Source of the DNA: Bacteroidetes bacterium UBA2664
GTDB taxonomy: Bacteria; Bacteroidota; Rhodothermia; Balneolales; Balneolaceae
Direction of reading: 5' to 3'
Length of the DNA stretch: 33,530 nucleotides
Assembly: GCA_002359315.1 (NCBI GenBank)
Contig: DEMS01000036.1
Coordinates: forward strand, 1,315-34,844
The notes under the pieces were generated by a model. It did no database searches. It saw only the letters and a list, made by a program, of their open reading frames with translations, and was not told where the DNA came from. Position 1 is the first letter of the stretch; every line of letters begins with the position of its first letter. Made by a program: the position numbers and the translations under genes. Below are positions 25,297 through 32,912 of this stretch, one piece after another.

Positions 25297-26359
25297 TCAA
25301 CTGTCTTCTGCTCATTAACGACTCAAACATCTCCTCAAATGTAACCTGAAGAGTTTTGGTAATGGACCAATCCGGATAGTGTGAAATCATCTTTCGCAAA
25401 TCACTATAGTAACAAATATGATCTCCCACACGATTTTCTTCACTATATCCATAAACCATATCTATCCCGCTGATCCCCTCAATAATTTTAAACGCTTCTA
25501 ATATGGAACAGGTGTTCGCTTTGCCCCCGCCGATATTGTACACTTCACCGACTCTGGGCGACTTAATGAACTCCTCAATGAATCTGGCAACATCATAGGA
25601 GTGAATGTTATCTCTAACCTGCTTCCCTTTGTAACCAAAAATCGTATACTTTTTTTGTTCCAGATTACATTTGATCAGATAACTTAAAAAACCGTGCAAT
25701 TCTACACCTGAATGACTCGGCCCCGTCAGGCATCCACCCCTTAAACACGCAGTTGGCATGTCAAAATATCTTCCATACTCCTGAACGGATACATCTGCTG
25801 ACAATTTGGATGCCCCGAACAGGGAGTGGGTGGATTGATCGATTCTGAAGGTTTCTGCAATACCGTGCGTATACCGATCGTCGTCATAATCCCAACGCGT
25901 CTCCATTTCTTTCATTTTAATCTCATTTGGAGCATCTCCATACACCTTGTTTGTGGATAGATAGACAAAAGGAACGTCAGTGGAGTATCGCTTGGTTGCC
26001 TCAAGCAAGTTGAAAGTTCCGACTGCATTGGTATCAAAGTCCTCAAAAGGGATTTGTGCGGCTTTATCATGGCTGGGCTGGGCAGCTGCATGAACAATTG
26101 CATCCGGTTTAACATCTTGAATCAATTTTAATACCGCTTCTCTATCACGAATATCCAGCTCATGGTGAGTGAATTGATTCAGTGTAGATTCCAATCGTTT
26201 CTGATTCCATCGGGTATCCCCACTTGGGCCAAAGAAATGAGCACGCTGATTATTATCCACACCGTGAACGAGCCATCCCAGGTTGTCAAAATGATTACAA
26301 ACTTCAGAACCTATTAATCCTGATGACCCGGTTACCAATATCTTTTTCTGCTTATCCAT
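25289..26359 (-). CDS. NAD-dependent epimerase/dehydratase, CDP-paratose 2-epimerase-like
   Basis: 356-residue extended SDR. Rossmann motif GSSGLIG at 11-17, then NNQRAHFFGPSGDTRWNQKR, a segment that resembles CDP-tyvelose (CDP-paratose 2-) epimerases and related SDRs. VHAAAQPSHD and STNKVYGD are typical of the group. The catalytic Tyr of YxxxK is Phe181 (SLFGASK, Lys185); I believe this substitution is usual in this subfamily. With rfbF and rfbG upstream it may act on a CDP-sugar, but the RfbH and RfbS enzymes needed for paratose are absent here, so the true substrate is open. Preceded by a 270-base intergenic region with an inverted-repeat element. Confidence 0.78.
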   Translation of the reverse strand: MDKQKKILVTGSSGLIGSEVCNHFDNLGWLVHGVDNNQRAHFFGPSGDTRWNQKRLESTLNQFTHHELDIRDREAVLKLIQDVKPDAIVHAAAQPSHDKAAQIPFEDFDTNAVGTFNLLEATKRYSTDVPFVYLSTNKVYGDAPNEIKMKEMETRWDYDDDRYTHGIAETFRIDQSTHSLFGASKLSADVSVQEYGRYFDMPTACLRGGCLTGPSHSGVELHGFLSYLIKCNLEQKKYTIFGYKGKQVRDNIHSYDVARFIEEFIKSPRVGEVYNIGGGKANTCSILEAFKIIEGISGIDMVYGYSEENRVGDHICYYSDLRKMISHYPDWSITKTLQVTFEEMFESLMSRRQLNA

Positions 26360-26455
26360 ATTTCTGAAATCCTATTTTTGGAATTTATATCTGAAAAAAT
26401 ATTTTTTTACTGCTTGTCTTACTAATAATTTTATTTTTAGTTCGAGCTACCCCCA

Positions 26456-26549
26456 CCGTCAGTTCGAGCGGAGTCGAGAACTCCTTACCAGTGCGAAGAC
26501 ATCTCGACACACTCCGTCGCCATTCGGCTCCTACGTTGCTCGATGTGAC
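26456..26549. repeat. Inverted-repeat element, second member of the CCGTCAGTTCGAGCG family
   Basis: Left arm GTCAGTTCGAGC (26458-26469) and right arm GCTCGATGTGAC (26538-26549) are inverted copies with 10 of 12 matches; an inner TCTCGAC near 26492 can pair with GTCGAGA near 26473. CCGTCAGTTCGAGCG is identical to the reverse complement of the right end of the 13103-13220 element. The rest of the 26360-26629 spacer is AT-rich and holds nothing else I recognise. Confidence 0.65.
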
Positions 26550-26629
26550 GTGGATGGGTCTTTCTTGTCCAAAAAATCAATACTACATATTCATTTATTT
26601 TATACAAAGTAATCTCAAGTTCACTTTAC

Positions 26630-27499
26630 TTAAGTCATAGATCTCAAACGGTTCACCGCTTTACTCATTATTTCGTTGTAATAAATATGATTAAACTTAA
26701 AAATCATCGACCTGATCTTTAATTTTTCCCTTATAGAGAGCGGTTTTAACAGATGTTTGATCTCTTTTGTAAATTGATACATCGGGAAAAAATCATCCAC
26801 TACACTTTTTCGATAATTTTTAAAATGATTGCCACTTTGACTCACTCCTCCAATCGAACTCATTATCCTGCCTTCTTTTTGTCTTGCAATCGGACCGTGC
26901 GATAGAACAAACAGATCGATTGCCCAATCAGCAGCAATAAAATCTTTACCCATATATGGATTTTTTTTAATCACATCAGTCCGGAATAATGAATAGAGTA
27001 TTCCATGAGAACGAAGCGCATTTTCAAAAAACTTACGGAATCGCTGATATAGATTCCCTTCCAAACTAAAATCTACATACGGCCCGTCATAATCACTAAA
27101 ATCTTTAACCAATGCATTTGGAGAAGTCGATGCCGGATACTCCTTATTTTTTTCCAGGAAACGGCTGTTCACTTCAATAAAATCATCTGATCGTAAATCA
27201 TCATCAGCATTCCACATGAAGTATTTGCCTGACGCCTGATCCAACACAAATTTAAAATTAAAAGCAGCGCCTAAGTTTTCTGTCTGCCTGAAGTATTGAA
27301 CTCTACTGTCACTTTGAGCAAACTTCTCAGCTACGTCCTGCACCGCAGCATCAGGCGAGCAGTTGTCAGAAATAATAATTTCTAAGTTCGTATAACTCTG
27401 ACTGACCAAAGATTCAAGAACCCTCTCCAGCGACGCTGCACGATTGTAGGTAGGAACACCAATACTGATCAGTGGTTTTTGATCTGTTAACCTATTCAT
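26630..27499 (-). CDS. Glycosyltransferase, GT2 family
   Basis: 289 residues, ATG 27499. Classic GT-A start: LISIGVPTYNRAASLERVLESL, ISDNCSPD near 43-50, ENLGAAFNFKFVL and the nucleotide-sugar/metal-binding WNADDDL at 96-102. The C-terminal third is basic (KHLLKPLSIREKLKIRSMIF) and may touch the membrane. An inverting transferase of the cytoplasmic face; donor unknown. It sits 52 bases after the FkbM-like gene in the methyltransferase part of block A. Confidence 0.87.
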   Translation of the reverse strand: MNRLTDQKPLISIGVPTYNRAASLERVLESLVSQSYTNLEIIISDNCSPDAAVQDVAEKFAQSDSRVQYFRQTENLGAAFNFKFVLDQASGKYFMWNADDDLRSDDFIEVNSRFLEKNKEYPASTSPNALVKDFSDYDGPYVDFSLEGNLYQRFRKFFENALRSHGILYSLFRTDVIKKNPYMGKDFIAADWAIDLFVLSHGPIARQKEGRIMSSIGGVSQSGNHFKNYRKSVVDDFFPMYQFTKEIKHLLKPLSIREKLKIRSMIFKFNHIYYNEIMSKAVNRLRSMT

Positions 27500-27551
27500 C
27501 CTATTCTGTTACTCATCTGTAAAACCATTCCAACTGAGATATATATTCGCT

Positions 27552-28472
27552 TTAAAATTCTTCAGGCTTGTTCGTTCTGGTATCAATAACCGGCAGTCCC
27601 CGTATAATCTCAGCCCGTGCATCCCCGGTAACAAAAGTCAGCTTGCCATCCTTATCCCGACTCTCTCTGCCCTTCGACATCACATACCCATTTTTTGGGG
27701 ATAATTCCTTGATTTTATCATTCATCCGATCTTTCCGGATAAAAAAGGCGTTATTTCCCGCACTGTTACAACCGATGAACCGGTACCCTTTTTTTTCAGA
27801 CAACTCACAAAGTGCAAGCAAAGATGCCCCAAAGTAGAGATTACTGTAATGTGCCTCTGTTCTGACAAAATTTTTATCATACGGAACTGTTATAGCTCTT
27901 TCACTGCCAAAAACACTATTATATTCCAATATTAACAGTGTTGGAGATACTGCATCGATCTCCTCCCAAATCCAATAATCATTACCGTCCAAATCGATAT
28001 GTAGTATTCCAATCTCCTTTTCAAAACCGGAACTCTTAATCAGAGTGTTTACATTTTCCCTGTTAATAAAAGCCTCTTTTGCAGTCAGATCATATTTCCA
28101 GTAGTAATCTGATTTTTTGATGTACTCAATATTTGTACTTGATCCATCCATGATAAATCCGGACCAGTTGTCATTCATAAGCAAAAATCGGGTATTTGCC
28201 TCGTCATAATTTGAAACCCCAAATTCAATGAAGGTTTTGTTCTCAAAATCGATGTTGTGAATCAGCCACTGTATGATCCCGTCATCCCCCCATTGTGAAA
28301 AGACTTTAAATTCAACCTCATGCAGACTCTCAATCGAATCGACAGCTTTCACCTGATTTGAGAACATTTTCCCCATCATAAGCTTCAATGTGTCAAAATC
28401 AGTCCGATTTTGATCATTGGCTTTTTCCTCTTTACTTAATATTCGGCGGATGATTTGTCTGAGTCTGCTCAA
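27552..28472 (-). CDS. Probable FkbM-like SAM-dependent methyltransferase
   Basis: 306 residues, TTG start at 28472, the only usual start in the frame. After a basic N-terminus (MSRLRQIIRRILSKEEK) comes EFKVFSQWGDDGIIQWLI, then KTFIEFGVSNYDEANTRFLL, which has the position and shape of the SAM-binding first strand, and GILHIDLDGNDYWIWEEI, resembling the IDVEGNE-type motif of FkbM enzymes. The C-terminus ends in a lysine- and arginine-rich tail. Proteins of this type recur in polysaccharide loci; the methyltransferase call is by fold-level resemblance, so only moderately sure. A palindromic repeat lies 30 bases upstream of its start. Confidence 0.6.
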   Translation of the reverse strand: MSRLRQIIRRILSKEEKANDQNRTDFDTLKLMMGKMFSNQVKAVDSIESLHEVEFKVFSQWGDDGIIQWLIHNIDFENKTFIEFGVSNYDEANTRFLLMNDNWSGFIMDGSSTNIEYIKKSDYYWKYDLTAKEAFINRENVNTLIKSSGFEKEIGILHIDLDGNDYWIWEEIDAVSPTLLILEYNSVFGSERAITVPYDKNFVRTEAHYSNLYFGASLLALCELSEKKGYRFIGCNSAGNNAFFIRKDRMNDKIKELSPKNGYVMSKGRESRDKDGKLTFVTGDARAEIIRGLPVIDTRTNKPEEF

Positions 28473-28501
28473 ATGTTTTCGATTTCTAAATGATGGCTTT
28501 T

Positions 28502-28528
28502 GAGATCCTGAAATAAATTCAGGATGAA
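28502..28528. repeat. Palindromic intergenic repeat GAGATYCTGAA, copy 3
   Basis: Perfect arms ATCCTGAA (28505-28512) and TTCAGGAT (28518-28525) around ATAAA. It lies between the CmcI-like gene and the TTG-started FkbM-like gene, so any transcript spanning both carries the hairpin in the short leader of the latter. Confidence 0.7.
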
Positions 28529-28580
28529 ACTAACGGTTTATATTGCCTCAAAATGTCTATTTAAACGAACAAAACTGTCA

Positions 28581-29357
28581 TTATTTAATTTTTTTTAAAT
28601 ATCCGTCCGGAGCTACTGTAATCTGAATTTTATTCTCAATCTCTTTATCAATCTGATACTCCGGATGTGATTTCAGATATTCCCAAACAGCTGTTTTCGG
28701 GTTATTACCGGGTCCCCAATTTCTGTTTGGAAATGCATCTTCCGGAAAATCTTCGACAGCTGTATCAAATACCACACAATAACTCCCTTTCGTTACCAAC
28801 CCTGCATAAGCATTGAGCTCACCTAATACATGATCATGAGTATGATTTGAATCCAAAAAGAGCATGATTTTATCAAAATCTTTGGCATATTCAACCACCT
28901 TATGGATGGTTTCATCTCCAATACTTGATCCTTCAATCATATCAATTCGGGAAAACAGCATGTGCTCTTCTATTGCTTTTTTATTGTGTTGACGAATGTC
29001 AATATCCAGACCGAGAACTTTTCTTTTCGGTTTTGACGGATCCAGTGTCTCACCATTTTGTACTGCATCTTCATAATCTAAAAGTGCCAAAAAAGATGCG
29101 CTCAATATTAAAGAACCACCATGAGCGATTCCTGCTTCAATAATGAGGTCCGGTTTAACTTGCCATATCAGCTCCTGAACAGCAACCATATCCTGGGGAT
29201 ACTGAATAATTGGCCTTCCCAGCCAGGAAAAATTATAACTGTACATTGCATCAGCGCTCGTTTTCAAAAAATTTGCAGCACTTTTTTTTAACTCATTGTT
29301 TTCGCCATTGGCAATCACACGGTTCTTGACTTCTGATTTAAACTGATTTATAGGCAT
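28581..29357 (-). CDS. CmcI-family (cephalosporin hydroxylase-like) SAM-binding protein
   Basis: 258 residues, ATG 29357. Landmarks: FSWLGRPIIQYPQDMVAVQEL, then IIEAGIAHGGSLILSASF (SAM-binding strand and glycine loop), VLGLDIDIRQHN, MIEGSSIGDET, and IMLFLDSNHTHDHVLGEL with the acidic/His metal-site residues of the CmcI family. Despite the family name, CmcI-like proteins in LPS and capsule loci are regarded as Mg2+/SAM-dependent methyltransferases of sugars. The gene lies directly after the CDP-sugar operon with a 60-base gap, so it may methylate the CDP-linked amino-deoxy sugar or its polymer form (inference). Confidence 0.83.
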   Translation of the reverse strand: MPINQFKSEVKNRVIANGENNELKKSAANFLKTSADAMYSYNFSWLGRPIIQYPQDMVAVQELIWQVKPDLIIEAGIAHGGSLILSASFLALLDYEDAVQNGETLDPSKPKRKVLGLDIDIRQHNKKAIEEHMLFSRIDMIEGSSIGDETIHKVVEYAKDFDKIMLFLDSNHTHDHVLGELNAYAGLVTKGSYCVVFDTAVEDFPEDAFPNRNWGPGNNPKTAVWEYLKSHPEYQIDKEIENKIQITVAPDGYLKKIK

Positions 29358-29417
29358 GTCTTGGTTTTTATTGTTTAGAACTAAATTTATAAAATAACAA
29401 TTTTACAAAGCTTTATT

Positions 29418-30548
29418 TCATGTTGTCGCTTGTTGAATATGATCCGTAATGTATTCAATATCAGAACTGCTTATATCTACATGCAGCGGAAGAGTGATAC
29501 ATCGATCAATCTCTTTTTCAATGTATGGACAGTTGTGTCCCCATTCAGAAAAGAGTGGTTGCACACTTAATGGTGTGTAATGACTCCCGGTGGCAATTCC
29601 ATTTGATTTAAGATGCAATATCATCTCTGTCTTATTTTCCACCCTGATACCGAACATCTGATAGACATAGTGATCCGGCTCATAAGGCACCAGTAATTCT
29701 ACGTTTGGAATATTTGATATCGACTCCATGTACTGTGAAATAATCTCTGCCCTTTTTTGGTTCATTTTCGGAAGTTTTTTTAACTGAACCAGACCGATCG
29801 ATGCAGCCAAATCATTCATGTTATATTTATAACCCAGAACATTCAACTCATAATACCAGTGCATCGCATCGCGATTCGCATCCGTATATTTTTGGGCTGT
29901 TTTCCAGTTATCTTTATCAATCCCCACCCATCTCATCGCCCGAACATCTTTAAGGAGTTCAGGATCGTTTGAGCAGATCATTCCACCGTCACCGGTCGTC
30001 ATTAATTTTTTCTCTTCAAACGAAAAACATCCGATATCACCCCACAACCCCAAAGGTGTCCCTTTATAACTGCTGCCGGTTGTGTGTGCACAATCTTCAA
30101 TGATCTTCAGGTTTCGTTCCCTTGCCCAGGGAACTAATTTTTCCATTGCTACCGGGTGACCCGCATAGTGAACCGGTATCACTGCAACACAATCTTTGTC
30201 ATATTTTCGATCTAAATCCTCTAAAGAAATACCCAATGTATCCGGATCACTGTCCACGAAAACAGGCACTAATTGATTGTAAAGCGCTGCTGAAGCTGTC
30301 GCAGAAAAAGTCATGGATGGAACCAAAACTTTTTTACCTGCCGGAAATCCAAACACAGCCAATGAGAGATGAAGCGCAGCGGTTGCAGAGTTTAAACCAA
30401 TCGCTTCGGCACATCCTAAATGTTTTTCCCACTCCTCCTCCAGTTTATTTACATTTGGCCCTAAACCGATCCATTCCCGGTCAAAAGCTTCTTTTACTGC
30501 ATGTAACTCCTCTTCACCCAGTGAAGGTTTAAACAATCTGATATTCAT
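29418..30548 (-). CDS. DegT/DnrJ/EryC1/StrS sugar aminotransferase
   Basis: 376 residues, ATG 30548, sharing an ATGA stop/start overlap with the epimerase gene before it. PLP-binding features: LNSATAALHLSL (phosphate-binding Ser/Thr near 54-56), IIEDCAHTTGS with Asp152 expected to contact the ring nitrogen, and CFSFEEKKLMTTGDGGM with Lys181 at the internal aldimine position. The lysine excludes the RfbH-type 3-dehydratase, which has His here. It should transfer an amino group from glutamate to a keto sugar, most likely C4 of the CDP-4-keto-6-deoxyhexose made by the upstream genes, giving a CDP-4-amino-4,6-dideoxyhexose (inference). Confidence 0.9.
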   Translation of the reverse strand: MNIRLFKPSLGEEELHAVKEAFDREWIGLGPNVNKLEEEWEKHLGCAEAIGLNSATAALHLSLAVFGFPAGKKVLVPSMTFSATASAALYNQLVPVFVDSDPDTLGISLEDLDRKYDKDCVAVIPVHYAGHPVAMEKLVPWARERNLKIIEDCAHTTGSSYKGTPLGLWGDIGCFSFEEKKLMTTGDGGMICSNDPELLKDVRAMRWVGIDKDNWKTAQKYTDANRDAMHWYYELNVLGYKYNMNDLAASIGLVQLKKLPKMNQKRAEIISQYMESISNIPNVELLVPYEPDHYVYQMFGIRVENKTEMILHLKSNGIATGSHYTPLSVQPLFSEWGHNCPYIEKEIDRCITLPLHVDISSSDIEYITDHIQQATT

Positions 30549-31093
30549 AATGATATTGATTTTGATTCATTCCAATCTGTAGCATTTTGATCTTTCTCTG
30601 ATAAGATCTGAGGAGCCATCGGCCACTCTATTCCATGAAATGGATCATTCCAGCGTAAGGTTCCTTCCAAATCAGGATTATATCTGGCCGATACCATATA
30701 AAGGATCTCAGAATCCTCGGTAAGCGAGATAAAACCGTGAGCAAATCCTTTCGGTACATACATCATATCTCTGTTCTCCTCATTCAGTTCGGCCCCCACC
30801 CATTCGCCATAGGTTTTGGATCCTTTGCGAATATCAACAATCACATCCCAAATAGCTCCTTTTATGCAGCGCACCATTTTTACTTCGGATTGAGGAGGAC
30901 GTTGAAAATGCAATCCGCGAAGTGTTCCTTTTTTTCTGCTAAGAGAATTATTAACCTGCACCCAGTCTGATTCCAACCCTGCTTGCTCAAATTCATCCTT
31001 GCAGAAGGATCTGGCAAAAAAACCACGCTCATCTGAAAATTTTTTCAGCTGAATAAGATGAGCACCTTCTAATGGTAACGGTTTAAAAATCAT
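30545..31093 (-). CDS. RmlC/RfbC-like keto-sugar 3,5-epimerase
   Basis: 182 residues, a single cupin. The RmlC signature is complete: FSDERGFFARSF, GTLRGLHFQ with His62, VKMVRCIKGAIWDVIVDIR with Lys72, VPKGFAHGF, LYMVSARYNP with Tyr132, and WNDPFHGIEWP. RmlC itself epimerises C3 and C5 of dTDP-4-keto-6-deoxyglucose; no dTDP-sugar genes (RmlA, RmlB, RmlD) are here, and the gene sits between rfbG and an aminotransferase with ATGA overlaps on both sides, so the substrate is likely CDP-4-keto-6-deoxyglucose. Whether it acts on one or both carbons cannot be read from the sequence. Confidence 0.88.
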   Translation of the reverse strand: MIFKPLPLEGAHLIQLKKFSDERGFFARSFCKDEFEQAGLESDWVQVNNSLSRKKGTLRGLHFQRPPQSEVKMVRCIKGAIWDVIVDIRKGSKTYGEWVGAELNEENRDMMYVPKGFAHGFISLTEDSEILYMVSARYNPDLEGTLRWNDPFHGIEWPMAPQILSEKDQNATDWNESKSISL

Positions 31094-32178
31094 GATGCAG
31101 AGTACTCCTTGATCTGATTCATGGTTAATACAACCGGATCAAAGCCCGAATAATGCTCCTTGTACCATTCGATGGTATGTTTCAGAGAGATTTCCATGTC
31201 CCATTTTGGTTTCCAATCTAACAGTGAATACGCTTTGTCAATACTTACATTGAGAAGTGTACTTTCATGCAGCTCGTTTGGATCAGAGACATCCTTCCAA
31301 GAACCGCTCCAAATCTTAATCGACTCCTCTACCAATTTTTCAACGGTATCACTGTTGCTTAAGAGAGGTCCAAAATTAAAGGCCGATTGAAATTTCTCAT
31401 CGTCACTTTCATAAAGACACTCTGCAAGTCTCAGATAACCCGACAGTGGCTCCAATACATGTTGCCAGGGGCGAACTGCTTTTGGATTCCGAACTTCAAT
31501 CGGTTTATTTTGATGTAGTGCTCTTGCAATATCCGGCACGATCCGATCTTCCGCATAATCCCCGCCACCGATCACATTTCCTGCCCTCGCAGTCGCAATA
31601 CGGATGTTGGATTTTTCTTTAAAAAAAGAGTCTCTCCAACTGCTTACCGCTAATTCAGTAGCTGCTTTACTTGAACTGTAAGGATCATACCCTCCCAAAG
31701 TATCCACTTCCCGATATGCATAGTTCCACTCTTTGTTTTCATATACTTTGTCTGTGGTCACTACAACAACTGCACAGGTCTTGGTCACATTTCGAACCGA
31801 TTCCAGCAGATTTAAAGTACCCATCACATTTGTCTGCCAGGTATAAACCGGCTCCTTGTAAGACCTTCGAACCAGAGGCTGAGCAGCCATGTGTATAATA
31901 ATATCCGGTTCCACCTCATTAACATATTCAGCTAACAATTTCGGATCGCGAATATCCCCGATTTTATGCTCTACAAGATTTTTTAATTGAAGTTGATCAA
32001 AAAGCGCCGGATCTGTTTCCGGTTCGAGAGCATACCCACAGACATTGGCACCCAGATGTACCAGCCAGTGTGATAGCCAACTTCCCTTAAAGCCGGTATG
32101 ACCCGTAATCAATACCTTTTTACCCTTCCAAAAATCTTCATTTACCATAATTTCCATGGGGCTTTTTTGGATTTCCAT
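31090..32178 (-). CDS. rfbG: CDP-glucose 4,6-dehydratase
   Basis: 362 residues from ATG 32178. Extended SDR with the RfbG signature GHTGFKGSWLS at 26-36, YALEPETDPALFDQL, MAAQPLVRRSYKEP, TTDKVYENKEWNYAYRE and catalytic YSSSK, ending with a C-terminal domain containing VRPWQHVLEPLSGYL. It converts CDP-glucose to CDP-4-keto-6-deoxyglucose with NAD+. An internal ATG ten codons later (32148) starts MVNEDFWKGKKV, the usual family N-terminus, and would reduce the overlap with rfbF from 37 to 7 bases; the longer form has GAAGAG upstream. Either is possible. The stop overlaps the next gene by ATGA. Confidence 0.93.
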   Translation of the reverse strand: MEIQKSPMEIMVNEDFWKGKKVLITGHTGFKGSWLSHWLVHLGANVCGYALEPETDPALFDQLQLKNLVEHKIGDIRDPKLLAEYVNEVEPDIIIHMAAQPLVRRSYKEPVYTWQTNVMGTLNLLESVRNVTKTCAVVVVTTDKVYENKEWNYAYREVDTLGGYDPYSSSKAATELAVSSWRDSFFKEKSNIRIATARAGNVIGGGDYAEDRIVPDIARALHQNKPIEVRNPKAVRPWQHVLEPLSGYLRLAECLYESDDEKFQSAFNFGPLLSNSDTVEKLVEESIKIWSGSWKDVSDPNELHESTLLNVSIDKAYSLLDWKPKWDMEISLKHTIEWYKEHYSGFDPVVLTMNQIKEYSAS

Positions 32179-32906
32179 AACTCTTCGAGATATGTTTTAT
32201 CACGCATCGTGTCCATGGAAGCCCAAAATCCTTCATATTTTCTCACTGACAATTGGCCATTCGATGTCAGATTTTCCAGTGGTGCCCTCTCCCATACGGT
32301 TTCATCGCCATCGATATACTTAAATACACCGGGTTCACACACAAAAAAGCCGCCACTGATCCAGCGATTGTCACCCTGTGGTTTTTCGAGAAATGATTTC
32401 ACTCTGCCGCCTGCTATTTCCAATGACCCAAAACGGGCTTCCGGCTGTATGGCCGTTACAGTGGCTAACGTTTTCTGCTCTTTGTGAAATTTAATGAGTT
32501 CTTCAATATTGATATCAGAAACCCCATCTCCATATGTTAGACAAAAAGTCCCATCAATATACTTTTGAATTCTTTTGATTCGCCCGCCGGTCATTGTATG
32601 CTCACCGGTATCTACCAATGTTACTTTCCAGGGCTCTGCTTTGTTCTGATGTACTTCCATATTATTGTCGTCCATGTGAAACGTAACATCAGACATATGC
32701 AAAAAATAGTTGGCAAAATATTCTTTGATCACATATCCCTTATACCCACAACAAATAATAAATTCATTGATTCCAAAATGACCATAAAGTTTCATGATGT
32801 GCCAAAGCATTGGCTTACCGCCAATTTCGATCATTGGTTTCGGTTTCAGATGAGATTCTTCGCTTATACGTGTTCCAAATCCTCCGGCTAAAATGACTGC
32901 TTTCAT
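32142..32906 (-). CDS. rfbF: Glucose-1-phosphate cytidylyltransferase
   Basis: 254 residues, the family's usual length. The nucleotidyltransferase start MKAVILAGGFGTRISEESHL is followed by KPKPMIEIGGKPMLWHIMK, YGHFGINEFIICCGYKG, CLTYGDGVSDI and EARFGSLEIAGG, all specific to RfbF/DdhA. It makes CDP-glucose from CTP and glucose-1-phosphate, the entry step for CDP-linked 6-deoxy and dideoxy sugars. It begins six bases after the Wzt gene ends and overlaps rfbG, so exporter and sugar genes share a transcript. Complete, with no missing motif that I can see. Confidence 0.95.
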   Translation of the reverse strand: MKAVILAGGFGTRISEESHLKPKPMIEIGGKPMLWHIMKLYGHFGINEFIICCGYKGYVIKEYFANYFLHMSDVTFHMDDNNMEVHQNKAEPWKVTLVDTGEHTMTGGRIKRIQKYIDGTFCLTYGDGVSDINIEELIKFHKEQKTLATVTAIQPEARFGSLEIAGGRVKSFLEKPQGDNRWISGGFFVCEPGVFKYIDGDETVWERAPLENLTSNGQLSVRKYEGFWASMDTMRDKTYLEELWKSKKAPWKLW

Positions 32907-32912
32907 ACTAAA

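Noticed and set aside
30122..30532. A 136-codon open frame on the plus strand.
   Set aside because: It lies entirely antisense to the well-supported DegT/StrS aminotransferase and its translation shows no recognisable motif.
29418..30548. RfbH-type CDP-4-keto-6-deoxyglucose 3-dehydratase.
   Set aside because: The active-site position holds Lys181, not the His of RfbH, and I see no iron-sulphur cysteine set; an aminotransferase is indicated.
32098..32487. A 129-codon plus-strand open frame across the rfbF/rfbG overlap.
   Set aside because: Antisense to two conserved enzymes and without any domain I recognise.
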